From Variovorax boronicumulans (GTDB taxonomy: Bacteria > Pseudomonadota > Gammaproteobacteria > Burkholderiales > Burkholderiaceae_C), in NCBI RefSeq assembly GCF_007677875.1, contig NZ_VEDO01000028.1:1-59837 (forward strand): a stretch of DNA of 59,837 nucleotides. The letters are read 5' to 3'. A program made the translations under genes and the position numbers. Below the pieces are notes generated by a model. That model had not been told where the DNA came from. It made no database searches and worked only from the letters and a program-made list of their open reading frames with translations. Shown here in pieces: positions 20,796 to 30,025 of this stretch. Numbering within the stretch: position 1 is the first letter of the stretch; every line of letters begins with the position of its first letter.

Positions 20796-22973
20796 ATGCT
20801 CCGGCCCGCACACGACGCGTCGACGACCCCAGCCTGGCTGGGCCGCGCCTGCACGCGCCGTGAGGACGATGCGTTGCTGCGCGGCCAGGGGCAGTATCTG
20901 GCCGACCTGGCGCCGCCGGGCTGCCTGCACGCCGCCTTCGCGCGCAGCAGCATGGCGCACGCGCGCATCGCGCTGGCCAACCTGGCCCACCTGCGCGCCA
21001 TGCCCGGCGTGCGCCTGGTGCTGGCGGGCGAGGACCTGCAGACGTTGGGCCACCTGGCGGTCAATCCGCTCTTCCCCAACGTCCGCGCCTTTCACACCCC
21101 GGCGCTCGCGCGTGGGCGCGTGCTTTGCGTGGGCATGCCGATCGCACTGGTCGTGGCCGACACGGCCGCGCAGGCCCGCGATGCGGCCGAGGCGCTGGCC
21201 GTGGACTACACGGCGCTGCCCGCCTGCACCACGGCCGAAGCCGCGCTTGCGGCGCCTGCCCTGCTGGACGGCTGGGCCGACAACACCGCATTCACGCAGC
21301 TTCACCAGGCCGGCGACCTGGCCCAGGCCCGCGCCCGGGCCGCAGCAGAGGTGCAGCTGCGCATCGCATGCCCGCCCGTCGCCCCCATGGCGCTGGAGCC
21401 GCGGGGCCTGCTTGCGCACTGGCAGGACGGCCGGCTCACGGTGTGGACTCCGCTGCAGTCGCCGCACCGCGCGCGCTTGGAACTGGCCCGCGTCCTGGGC
21501 CTGGCGCCAGAACAGGTGCGCTGCATCGCCCCGAACGTGGGCGGTGCCTTCGGCGGCAAGGCCTCACTGGGCCCGGAAGAGGTGGCGCTGGCGGCCTGCG
21601 CGCTGCAGCTGCATGCGGCCGTGCGCTGGGTCGCCACGCGCGAGGAAGACTTCGTCTCCGCGCCCCAGGGCCGCGCCGGCCAGATCGCCGCACAGGCCTT
21701 CTTCGCGGCCGACGGCGCGCTGCTGGGCCTGCAAGCCGAACTGCTCTACGCGCTGGGCTGCCGCAGCACCTGGAGCACGCCCGTGCCCGCGCTCAACGCG
21801 GCGCGCATGCTGCCCGGGCCCTACCGCAGCGCCGCCGTCGACATCGCGGCGCGCGGCGTGGTCACCACCACGGCCGCGGTCGGCATCTACCGCGGCGCCG
21901 GCCGGCCCGAAGCCGCGCTCGTGATGGAAGGCCTGATGGACGCCGCCGCGCGCCGGCTCGGCCTGGACCCGGTGGCCATCCGCCTGCGCAACGCCGTGCC
22001 CGCCAGCGCCATGCCCTGGGCCACGCCGACCGGCCAGCAGCTGGACTCGGGCGACTACGCAGGCCTGCTCGCCGCGGCCTGCGCACTGGCCGATCTGCCC
22101 ACGTTGCGCGCCGAGCAGGCGCGCCGGCGTGCCGCGGGCGAATGCGTGGGCATCGGCATCAACCTCTATGTGGAGCCCTGCGGCACGGGCTGGGAGAGCG
22201 CCCGGCTCACGCGCTGGCCCGACGGGCGTGTGACCCTGGCCAGCGGCAGCAGCGACCAGGGCCAGGGCCATGCGACGGCCTTCGCACAGATCGCCGCCGA
22301 CGCGCTGGGCATCGCGCCCGCAGCCATCGACGTGGTCGAAGGCGACAGCGACCTCGCCCCCGCCGGCATCGGCGCGCTGGCCAGCCGCAGCATGGCCATC
22401 GGCGGCAGCGCCGTGCTGCGCGCCTCGCAGGCCTTGCGCGCGCTGCCCGCGGCCGATCGGCCGGTCAGCGTCGAGACCGTCCACACGGCCCAGGCCGAGG
22501 CTTGGAGCGCGGGTTGCTGCATCGTGCTGGTCAGCGTCGACCGCCAAACGGGCGCGGTGCGTGCATAACGTGCCTTCTGGGTCGACGATGCCGGCACCGT
22601 GGTGAACCCGCTGCTGTTCGCAGGCCAGATGCAGGGCGGCTTCGCCCAGGGCCTGGGCCAGGCCCTCATGGAAGGCATGCACTACGACGACCAGGGCCAG
22701 CTGCTGACCGGCTCGCTGATGGACTACGCCGTGCCGCGCGCGGACGACCTGCCCACGCTCGCGCACCAGAGCCGGCCCAGCTCCACCGACGCCAACCCGC
22801 TGGGCGCCAAGGGCGTGGGCGAATCCGGCGCCATCGCAGCGCCGGCCGCGCTGCGCGGCGCCGTGCTGGACGCGCTCGGGCCGCTGGGCGTCACCCACCT
22901 CGACCTGCCCATGACACCCGCCGCGGTCTGGCAGGCCATGCAACCCACCACCACCGGAGACACCCCATGCTGA
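20796..22973 (+). pseudogene. Molybdenum hydroxylase large subunit (xanthine dehydrogenase family), broken by an in-frame TAA
   Basis: Large, molybdopterin-binding subunit of a xanthine dehydrogenase/CoxL-type hydroxylase, about 725 codons. Seen in order: a hammerhead domain (about 20-125), NVGGAFGGK, a GIYRGAGRPEA segment (not the AYRCSFR of true CO dehydrogenase), and DQGQGHAT. An in-frame TAA follows at 22566-22568. The same frame then continues without a shift through VDDAGTVVNPLLFAGQ and the active-site segment GAKGVGESG with the catalytic Glu, to a TGA at 22971. The first ORF alone lacks the catalytic Glu. GAA or CAA is the likely ancestral codon. No FeS or FAD subunit genes are near, so it was an orphan or uses distant partners. 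It overlaps the next start by 7 bp. Confidence 0.85.
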
Positions 22974-23941
22974 AGTACCGCGCGTGCGACGCCAAGGCCT
23001 ATGCGCGCGAACACCTGCGCGGCGTCTGGGCCGCCGCGCCCACGCCGTTCCGGCCCGAAGACCTCGCGCTTGACGAGGCCGGTCTGCGCCGCAACCTGCG
23101 CCACTGGATCGCAGATCTCGGCATCGGCGGCCTGTTCATCTCGGGCAAGCAGGGCGAGTTCTTCTCGATGTCGGTGGCCGAACGCAAGCGCACGTTCGAG
23201 ATCGCGGTGGAAGAGAGCGCCGCGCTCGGAAACCGCAGCGGCACCATCCTGTCCTGCTCGGACCAGAACCTTGACACCGTGCTCGACCTGGCCCGTCACG
23301 CCCAGGCCGTCGGCGCCGACTACATCGTGGTGCACGCGCCGCTGCTGCACTTCGGCCGCGACGTGGACGACACCGTGTTCGCCTACTACCAACACATCGC
23401 GTCGCAGGTGGACATCGGCATCGCCATGTGGAGCCACGAGGATGCCGGCTACCTGATGTCGCCGGCGCTGTGTGCGCGCATCGCACGGGCCATCCCCAAC
23501 ATCGTGGCCATCAAGTACAGCGTGCCGCGCCCGATGTACGTGGAGCTCACACGCATGACCGAGGGCGAGCTCATCGTCAGCACGGCGTCCGAGGAGGAAT
23601 GGCTGGACAACATCCTGGAACTCAACTGGCAGGTCTACCTCTGCTCGATCCCGCCGCTGCTCTACCAGACGGCCGGCGACCGGCGCATCGACACCTACAC
23701 GCGGATGGCCATGGCCGGCGACGCCATGGGCGCCCGCCGCGTGCGCGACAGCCTGGAGCCCGTGCGCCAGGCGCTCAAGTCCTGCCGGCCGCCGGGCACG
23801 CCCCAGGCCTTCCAGAAGTACTGGCTGGAGCAATTGGGCCAGGTCGGCGGGCCCGTGCGCCGGCCGCTGCTGAACCTGGACGATGCCCAGCGCGCCAAGG
23901 TGCGCGCGGCCTTCGCCGCCAGCGGCCTGGAGGCCGAATGA
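22967..23941 (+). CDS. Dihydrodipicolinate synthase (DapA) family lyase/aldolase
   Basis: A 324-residue class I aldolase-fold protein. N-terminal GVWAAAPTPFRPEDLALDEA is the DapA family start. The Schiff-base Lys is in NIVAIKYSVPRP (near residue 180). The usual Tyr is in ADYIVVHAP or nearby. Residue use differs from housekeeping DapA, so it more likely acts on another 2-oxo acid or hydrated ring-cleavage product. GGAGA precedes the ATG. It overlaps the molybdo-hydroxylase end and the next gene (ATGA), placing it firmly in the operon with the aspartate-dehydrogenase-like and 3-hydroxyanthranilate dioxygenase genes. Confidence 0.87.
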   Translation: MLKYRACDAKAYAREHLRGVWAAAPTPFRPEDLALDEAGLRRNLRHWIADLGIGGLFISGKQGEFFSMSVAERKRTFEIAVEESAALGNRSGTILSCSDQNLDTVLDLARHAQAVGADYIVVHAPLLHFGRDVDDTVFAYYQHIASQVDIGIAMWSHEDAGYLMSPALCARIARAIPNIVAIKYSVPRPMYVELTRMTEGELIVSTASEEEWLDNILELNWQVYLCSIPPLLYQTAGDRRIDTYTRMAMAGDAMGARRVRDSLEPVRQALKSCRPPGTPQAFQKYWLEQLGQVGGPVRRPLLNLDDAQRAKVRAAFAASGLEAE

Positions 23942-24741
23942 CCCAGCGCATCGCCCTGATCGGCTTTGGCGCTATGGGCCGCTCCCTCGCGCGCATGCTG
24001 GCAGCGCACGCCGACAGCGTGTGCTGCGTCGCCGTGCTGCAGCGCCCCGGCACGTCGGCCGGCTCCGGATGGCCCGCCGGTGCCGAACGCGTGGAGACGG
24101 TGGCCGCTCTGCTGGCCCTGCAGCCCGACCTGGTCGTCGAATGCGCTAGCCACACTGCGTTGCAGCAGCACGGGGCCGGGGTGCTCGCGGCCGGCACCGA
24201 CCTGCTGGTGGCGGCCGTCGGCGCACTGGCCGATGCCGCACTGGAACAGCGCCTGTGCACGGCGGCGCGCGAAGGCGGCGCCCAGGTGCTGGTGCCGGCC
24301 GGCGCCCTCGGCGCGCTGGACATCCTGTCGGCTGCCCGGCTGGCCGGGCTCGCGCGGGTCGACTACCTCTCGCACAAGCCTGCGCACGCCTGGAAGGGCA
24401 CGCCGGCCGAGCAGCTCTGCGCGCTCGACGCGCTGACGGCGCCCACCGTCTTCTACGAGGGCACGGCGCGCGAGGCGGCGCTGCGCTTTCCGCAGAACGC
24501 CAACGTCGCGGCGGCCGTGGCCCTGGCGGGCGCGGGCTTCGAGGCCACGCGCGTGCGGCTCATGGCCGACCCGGCGGCCCAGGGCAACCGCCACGTGCTG
24601 CATGCCGAGGGCGCCTTCGGCCACTTCGACTTCAGCGTGAGCGGCCAGGTGCTGCCCGACAATCCGAAGACCTCGATGCTGGCACCGGCCAGCCTGGCGC
24701 GCTGCATCTTCAACCGCGGCGCCGCCATCGCCCTCGCCTAG
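23938..24741 (+). CDS. Aspartate dehydrogenase-like oxidoreductase (NadX type)
   Basis: A 267-residue NAD(P)-dependent enzyme. The Rossmann motif IALIGFGAMGRSLARML opens the protein. The second domain has the NadX signature: LVPAGALGALDILSAAR, LSHKPAHAWKGTP with the catalytic His, and FPQNANVAAAVALAGAG. Aspartate dehydrogenase converts L-aspartate to iminoaspartate for NAD synthesis. In clusters with 3-hydroxyanthranilate dioxygenase, homologues may instead act on a related amino acid or imine. It overlaps the DapA-like stop by 4 bp and is 9 bp from the dioxygenase gene. Confidence 0.88.
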   Translation: MTQRIALIGFGAMGRSLARMLAAHADSVCCVAVLQRPGTSAGSGWPAGAERVETVAALLALQPDLVVECASHTALQQHGAGVLAAGTDLLVAAVGALADAALEQRLCTAAREGGAQVLVPAGALGALDILSAARLAGLARVDYLSHKPAHAWKGTPAEQLCALDALTAPTVFYEGTAREAALRFPQNANVAAAVALAGAGFEATRVRLMADPAAQGNRHVLHAEGAFGHFDFSVSGQVLPDNPKTSMLAPASLARCIFNRGAAIALA

Positions 24742-25350
<609 letters not shown>

Positions 25351-25531
25351 CGAACTTCCCACCTTCCCACCGTTGCTCCCAGGGCCTCGCCCTTCGGGCC
25401 GGGGCGCGCCAAGCCACATGCGGGCGTTGCAGTCCTTGCCCGGGCACGCGCCCGGGCTGCGGCCTGCGCCTACGCCTGTGGCCCGGCGCACCCCATCGTG
25501 GCCGCGATCGGTTCATCCACAGCTTCTGAGC

Positions 25532-25954
25532 ATGGCCACCGAGCTGCGCATCGAAGTGCTGCGCCTGGCGCCGGGCGAGGACCTGCGCACGGCGCTGCAG
25601 CTGTGGGCCGACACCGTCGCCCAGGCCACCGAACCGGTGCACGCGGCCTGCGTGCTGTCGGCCGTGGGCAGCCTCACGCGGGCCATGCTGCGCTACGCCG
25701 ATGCGCCCACCGGCACGCGCATCGACGGACCGCTGGAGCTGCTGAGCCTGGCCGGCACGCTGGGCCCGGGCGGCCTGCACCTGCACGCCGCCGTGTCCGA
25801 CGCCAAGGGCCAGGTGCTGGGCGGCCATGTGATGCCGGGTTGCAACGTGCGCACCACGGCCGAGATCGTGCTGGGCCTGCTGCCGGCCCACCAGTTCGAG
25901 CGCGTGGCCGATCCGCTGACGGGCTACCTGGAGCTGCTGGCGCAGCGGCGCTGA
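25532..25954 (+). CDS. PPC/DUF296 domain protein
   Basis: A 140-residue protein made of one PPC (DUF296) domain. The core reads LAPGEDLRTALQLWADTV, then AACVLSAVGSLTRAMLRYAD and LHLHAAVSDAKGQVLGGHV, followed by GCNVRTTAEIVLG with the conserved HxHxxxxxxxGxxxGGH-like metal site. Bacterial members bind metal and are trimers; the role is unresolved, although plant versions carry AT-hooks and bind DNA. It lies 181 bp after the dioxygenase gene and closes the plus-strand run; 18 bp later a convergent operon ends. Confidence 0.85.
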   Translation: MATELRIEVLRLAPGEDLRTALQLWADTVAQATEPVHAACVLSAVGSLTRAMLRYADAPTGTRIDGPLELLSLAGTLGPGGLHLHAAVSDAKGQVLGGHVMPGCNVRTTAEIVLGLLPAHQFERVADPLTGYLELLAQRR

Positions 25955-25972
25955 GGCCGGCCGAACTGCCAG

Positions 25973-26356
25973 CTAGCGCTTGGGCGGCGGCTTGGCCGGT
26001 GCCTTCGGCGCGTTCTCGCCCTCGCGCACCTTGACGCAGGACACCGTGCCCACGCCGCTCGGGTACTGCACCGTGCAGCCCTCGTGGCCGTTGCACACGG
26101 TGTTGGACGGAACACTGACCGGCACATAGAAGTAGCAGGCGACGCCGTCCGCGCTGTCCATCAGCTTGACCACCTTGGTGCCGGGAAACGGGCCCTGCCA
26201 TTCGCCCACGATGGACATGGACGGCACGGCAGCCGCGGCGGCCGGTGCCGACGCCGCGGAAGCGGCCGGTGCCGGCGCCTGTGCCGGGGCCTGCGCCCAT
26301 GCCGTCAGGCAGACCGAAGCCGCTGCAGCGGCAAGCAGCCAGCGCCCGGGCTGCAT
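25973..26356 (-). CDS. Exported hypothetical protein, last gene of the Mla-type operon
   Basis: A 127-residue protein. A signal peptide (MQPGRWLLAAAAASVCLTAW, cleaved near AWAQ) is followed by an Ala/Pro-rich linker (about 25-47). A small globular part has IVGEWQGPFPGTKVVKLMDS, four cysteines (CYFYV, CNGHEGC, SCVKV) and a basic tail. The cysteines suggest disulfides in the periplasm. I do not recognise the family. Its ATG overlaps the stop of the lipoprotein gene by one base (TGATG), so it belongs to the lipid-transport operon. Confidence 0.75.
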   Translation of the reverse strand: MQPGRWLLAAAAASVCLTAWAQAPAQAPAPAASAASAPAAAAAVPSMSIVGEWQGPFPGTKVVKLMDSADGVACYFYVPVSVPSNTVCNGHEGCTVQYPSGVGTVSCVKVREGENAPKAPAKPPPKR

Positions 26357-27000
26357 CACCGCCCCACCGTCTCCAGCCACTGCGACAGCTCGGCCGCGGC
26401 CGCGTCCGTGGCCTCGGCCAACGCGCGCACGCCGCCGGCCGCATCGGCCGTGGGCGCGGGGCGTTGCACGACCACCTGGCGCTGGGCCAGCACCTTCTCG
26501 CCGGCCGGCAGGTTGTCGACCACGGTCGCGCGCAGGCGCACCAGGCCCGCGCTTTGCGCCGGCGCCGTGAACAGCTGGCTGAACTCCAGCAGCTCCACGC
26601 GCAGCACCAGCGGCTGGAGCCCATCGTTGCGCAGCATGGCGGCGCCCTCGCCCGCGCTCACGACCGTGCGGCGCTGGCCCAGCTGCTCGCGCAGGCGCTG
26701 GCGCACCAGCTGCGCGGGCGGCATGCTCCAGCGCGCCTGCGCGTAGGGGCGCAGCTGCTGGGCGTCGGCGTAGCCCAGGCGGTACAGCACGGCCGTGCCG
26801 GCCTCCAGCGGGCCGCTGGCCTCGACTTCGTCCAGTGCCAGAGGGGCCAGCGGCGCACGGCGGTCCGTGGGCACGTCGGCCACAGGCCCTGGGCCGAAGT
26901 CGTACTGCGCCGGCCGCGTGGGCTTGTCGGGCAGCGCCGAACAGCCGGCCAGCAGTGCGGCCAGCAGCAGCGGAGAAAGGAATGCGGTGCGGCCCATCAT
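26356..27000 (-). CDS. ABC-type transport auxiliary lipoprotein (PqiC/YmbA-like)
   Basis: A 214-residue lipoprotein with the lipobox LLAGC (Cys near residue 20). The body fits the ABC-type transport auxiliary lipoprotein family: YDFGPGP near the mature N-terminus, VLYRLGYADAQQLRPYAQAR followed by WSMPPAQLV, and a C-terminal helix LAEATDAAAAELSQWLE. Such lipoproteins sit on the inner face of the outer membrane and work with MCE-type lipid transporters. The start overlaps the MCE gene stop by 4 bp. It is part of the permease-ATPase-MCE-lipoprotein operon. Confidence 0.87.
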   Translation of the reverse strand: MMGRTAFLSPLLLAALLAGCSALPDKPTRPAQYDFGPGPVADVPTDRRAPLAPLALDEVEASGPLEAGTAVLYRLGYADAQQLRPYAQARWSMPPAQLVRQRLREQLGQRRTVVSAGEGAAMLRNDGLQPLVLRVELLEFSQLFTAPAQSAGLVRLRATVVDNLPAGEKVLAQRQVVVQRPAPTADAAGGVRALAEATDAAAAELSQWLETVGR

Positions 27001-28001
27001 CTGGCTCCTGCGGCGGCGGGTGCGGCGAAGCCCGGCTCGCCGGGCCCGGGTGGAACATTGCCGCTGCCGAAGATCAGCGACTGCGGGTTGTCGTTGATGC
27101 CGTTCACGGTGCGGCTCAACTGGCGCGCGGCGCGCGAGGCGTCCTCGCTCACGCGGTTCACGCGCGGCAGCGTGGCGGCGCCGAAGGTCTCGGCCACGCG
27201 CGAGAGCGCGGCCGTGCCTTCGGCCAGGCGGTCCAGCGGGCCGTCCTTCTGGTTCAGGCGGTCGGCGGTCTTGTCGATGTTGGTGGACATGCGCGCGATG
27301 TCGTCAGCCGCCGCGCGCACCGCCTGCAAGCTGCGCGTGAGTTCCTGCGTCACGGCCGGCACATTGGCCAGCGCCGGGTCCACGCGCTGGCGCAGCGTGC
27401 TGTCCAGCTGCGCGATGAGCTGGTTCACGTTCTGCGCGGCCACGCCAATGCGCTCGGTGGCCTGCGCCGTGTTGTCCAGCACCGCCGTGAGCTTCTTCTG
27501 GTTCTGCTCGCTGAGGACCTGGTTGATGCTGTCCAGCGCCTGCTGCACCTTGGCCAGCAACTCCGGCGCCTGGTCGGTCAGCTCACCCAGGCGCGAGTTC
27601 TTGAGCGGCAGGCGCGGCACGCCGCTGGCACCGGCCGGCTGCGGCTGTGCGGTCTCGCCGGAATCGTCCAGCTGCACGAAGGCCAGCCCGGTGATGCCCT
27701 GGTAGCTCAGCGTGGCGAAGGTACTGGGCGACAACGGCGTGGTGTCGTCCACCGTCAAGCGGATCACGATGTTGCCGGGAACGTCGGGATCGAAGCCGAT
27801 GAAGGTGACCTTGCCCACGGCCACGCCCTTGTAGCGTACGGGAGCCTGCGGCTGCAGGCCGGTCACGGTGTCGCTGGTGGACAGCTCGTAGGTGTGGCTG
27901 CTGCCGCTCTCGCGGCCGAGCCAGACCGCGAGCGCGATGAGCAGGGCGGAAACCACCAGCACGAAGATGCCGGCGGCCATGGCATGGGCTTTGTTTTCCA
28001 T
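26997..28001 (-). CDS. MCE (MlaD-like) lipid-transport protein
   Basis: A 334-residue periplasmic substrate-binding part of an Mla/Mce-type transporter. One N-terminal membrane helix (about 9-28) is followed by the MCE domain (about 38-115) with VTGLQPQAPVRYKGVAVGKV, the family hallmark. A long helical coiled-coil tail (about 140-300) follows. It is longer than E. coli MlaD (183 residues), like YebT/PqiB-type or mycobacterial forms that build a channel or needle. It lies 1 bp after the ATPase gene and overlaps the lipoprotein gene. Confidence 0.92.
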   Translation of the reverse strand: MENKAHAMAAGIFVLVVSALLIALAVWLGRESGSSHTYELSTSDTVTGLQPQAPVRYKGVAVGKVTFIGFDPDVPGNIVIRLTVDDTTPLSPSTFATLSYQGITGLAFVQLDDSGETAQPQPAGASGVPRLPLKNSRLGELTDQAPELLAKVQQALDSINQVLSEQNQKKLTAVLDNTAQATERIGVAAQNVNQLIAQLDSTLRQRVDPALANVPAVTQELTRSLQAVRAAADDIARMSTNIDKTADRLNQKDGPLDRLAEGTAALSRVAETFGAATLPRVNRVSEDASRAARQLSRTVNGINDNPQSLIFGSGNVPPGPGEPGFAAPAAAGAR

Positions 28002-28002
28002 C

Positions 28003-28809
28003 TCAATCCTTTTCAGTGGACACCGGCGCGGGCACGATGCGCTCGATCGGCGTCATGGCGCGGCGGCCGCGTTCGCCCTGGAAGAAGTCGCGCACGAAGG
28101 GGTGGTCGTAGGCGGCCACCTCCTGTGGCGTGCCGTGCACGAGCACGCGCTTTTCGGCCAGCACCAGCACGCGGCTGGACAGCGCGAACAAGGTGTCCAG
28201 GTCGTGCGTGACCATCACCACGGTCAGGTTCAGCTCGCGGTGCAGCGAGCGCAGCAGCTCGACGAACTCGTCCGAGCCGTGCGGGTCCAGCCCGGCGGTC
28301 GGCTCGTCCAGCAGCAGCAGCGGCGGGTCCATGGCCAGCGCCCGGGCCAGCGCCACGCGCTTGATCATGCCGCCCGAGAGATCGGCGGGCATCTTGCCGG
28401 CGTGCCGCGGCCCCAGGCCCACCATCTGCAGCTTGACCAGCGCAGTGTCGTAGACCAGATCGTCGGGCAGGCGGCGCAGCTCGCGCAGCGGAAACGCGAT
28501 GTTGTCCAGCACGCTGAAGGCCGAGAACAGCGCGCCCTGCTGGAACAGCATGCCCACGCGGCTGGCGGCGCCGCGCCGGCCCAGCTGGGCGGCCGGCTCA
28601 CCCAGCACGGTGACCTCGCCACGGTAGGGTTTCTCCAGCCCCAGCATCTGGCGCAAGAGCACGGTCTTGCCGGTGCCGGAGCCGCCGACCAGCGAGACCA
28701 CTTCGCCGGCGCGGATCGACAGTTCCAGGTCCTTGTGGATCACGACCTGGTCGCGGCCCTGGCCGAACGCGGTCCACAGGCCCTGGATGGAAACGACGTC
28801 GTCCGTCAT
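28003..28809 (-). CDS. ABC transporter ATP-binding protein (MlaF-like)
   Basis: A 268-residue ATPase that would energise phospholipid traffic between the membranes. The Walker A GGSGTGKT is near residue 43, the Q-loop in MLFQQGALFSAF, the signature LSGGMIKRVALARA (LSGGM as in MlaF, not LSGGQ), Walker B PPLLLLDEPTAGLD, and the switch His in VTHD. It overlaps the permease stop by 4 bp. It is the only Mla-type ATPase in the window, although a second permease/MCE pair without an ATPase lies at 40.8-43.2 kb. Confidence 0.94.
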   Translation of the reverse strand: MTDDVVSIQGLWTAFGQGRDQVVIHKDLELSIRAGEVVSLVGGSGTGKTVLLRQMLGLEKPYRGEVTVLGEPAAQLGRRGAASRVGMLFQQGALFSAFSVLDNIAFPLRELRRLPDDLVYDTALVKLQMVGLGPRHAGKMPADLSGGMIKRVALARALAMDPPLLLLDEPTAGLDPHGSDEFVELLRSLHRELNLTVVMVTHDLDTLFALSSRVLVLAEKRVLVHGTPQEVAAYDHPFVRDFFQGERGRRAMTPIERIVPAPVSTEKD

Positions 28810-29978
28810 ATGCCGATGCTGCGGAAGGCCACCGCGAACAGCGCGTCGACCAGGATCACGGCCGTGATGGCCGAGACCACCGAAGCCGTCGTGCCCTGCC
28901 CCAGGCTTTCGGTGTTGGGCTTGACGCGCAGGCCGTAGTGGCAACCGATCAGTGCGATGAGAATGCCGAACACGGCCGACTTGCTGACCGCCAGGGACAG
29001 GTTGGCCGCGCTCACGGCATCGGGCAACGCCCGCACGAAGTAGGCCGGCGTGATGCCCAGCGCCAGATCGGCCGCGAGCATGCCGCCGGCCATGCCGGCC
29101 AGCGTGGTCCAGGTGGCGATCAGCGGCATGGCGATGGCCAGCGCGATGGCGCGCGGCAGCACCAGCCGGAACCCGTGCGCGATGCCCATCACACGCATGG
29201 CGTCCAACTCCTCGGTCACGCGCATCACGCCGATCTGCGCCGTGATGGCCGAGCCCGAGCGCCCGGCCACGAGGATGGCGGCCAGCATGGGCCCGAGCTC
29301 GCGCACCAGCGAGACGCCCAGGATGTTGACGATGAAGGATTCGGCACCGAACTGGCGCAGCTGCAGCGCCGTGAGGTAGGCCAGCACCACGCCGATGAGC
29401 GCACCGACGAGTGCGGTGATGGGCAGTGCCATGGCGCCCATCTGGTACAGGTGGCCGGAGATGTCGCGCCAGGGGCCGTACTGGGGGCGGCGCGCGAAGC
29501 GCAGCGCGTCCAGCGCCAGCTGGCCGATCAGGCGCACACCGCTCTTGAGCTGGCCCAGCCCTCGCAGCACGCTGGCGCCCAGCGTGTCGATGGTCTGTGC
29601 GAAGCCGCCGTCCGGCTCCACCTTGCGCGTGCAGCTGAACTCGGCCACGCGCTCGAGCATGCTGCGCTGCTCGGGCAGCAGCGCCAGCCGGGCCGGCCAT
29701 TGGCGGCCCCAGTGGTTCCAGAGCAGCTGCGCGCCCAGGTGGTCGAGCCGCTCGATCTGCTGCAGGTCCCAGCCGGCCGTGGCGGGCAGCGCGGCCAGGG
29801 CCTGGCGTACGCGCGCCAGGTGGTCACCGCCGGCCAGGTCCGACGCCGTCCAGCGGCCCGTCAACACGGCCTGGCGGTCGTCGCCCGGCCCGGAGGCAGC
29901 GATGTGCGGTGATGACGGGGAAGCAGCGTCCATGCAGACAGGATGGGCGGTGTACGGGGTGTGTAGTGAGGCCGGCAT
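28806..29978 (-). CDS. MlaE family permease with N-terminal STAS-like domain
   Basis: A 390-residue inner-membrane permease. Residues about 38-125 (AVLTGRWTASDLAG onward) form a STAS-like regulatory domain; in E. coli this role is played by the separate MlaB. The MlaE part (about 130-390) shows MGAMALPITALVGALIGVVL, ELGPMLAAILVAGRSGSAIT, MRVTEELDAMRVMGI and five to six membrane helices. Start codons at 29978 and 29933 are both possible and neither has a good ribosome-binding site. It is first in the operon. Confidence 0.9.
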   Translation of the reverse strand: MPASLHTPYTAHPVCMDAASPSSPHIAASGPGDDRQAVLTGRWTASDLAGGDHLARVRQALAALPATAGWDLQQIERLDHLGAQLLWNHWGRQWPARLALLPEQRSMLERVAEFSCTRKVEPDGGFAQTIDTLGASVLRGLGQLKSGVRLIGQLALDALRFARRPQYGPWRDISGHLYQMGAMALPITALVGALIGVVLAYLTALQLRQFGAESFIVNILGVSLVRELGPMLAAILVAGRSGSAITAQIGVMRVTEELDAMRVMGIAHGFRLVLPRAIALAIAMPLIATWTTLAGMAGGMLAADLALGITPAYFVRALPDAVSAANLSLAVSKSAVFGILIALIGCHYGLRVKPNTESLGQGTTASVVSAITAVILVDALFAVAFRSIGI

Positions 29979-30025
29979 CGTACCAAGCCGGTCCGCGCGC
30001 GCCGTAGGACCGGGGCCCTAGCCGC

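Noticed and set aside
20796-22973. True aerobic CO dehydrogenase large subunit (coxL)
   Set aside because: The active-site loop reads GIYRGAGRPEA, not AYRCSFR, and coxM/coxS are absent, so only general molybdo-hydroxylase family membership is supported.
25438-25457. Hairpin of two GCCCGGGC arms as terminator of the dioxygenase operon
   Set aside because: No T-run follows on either strand and DUF296 continues 75 bp later on the same strand.
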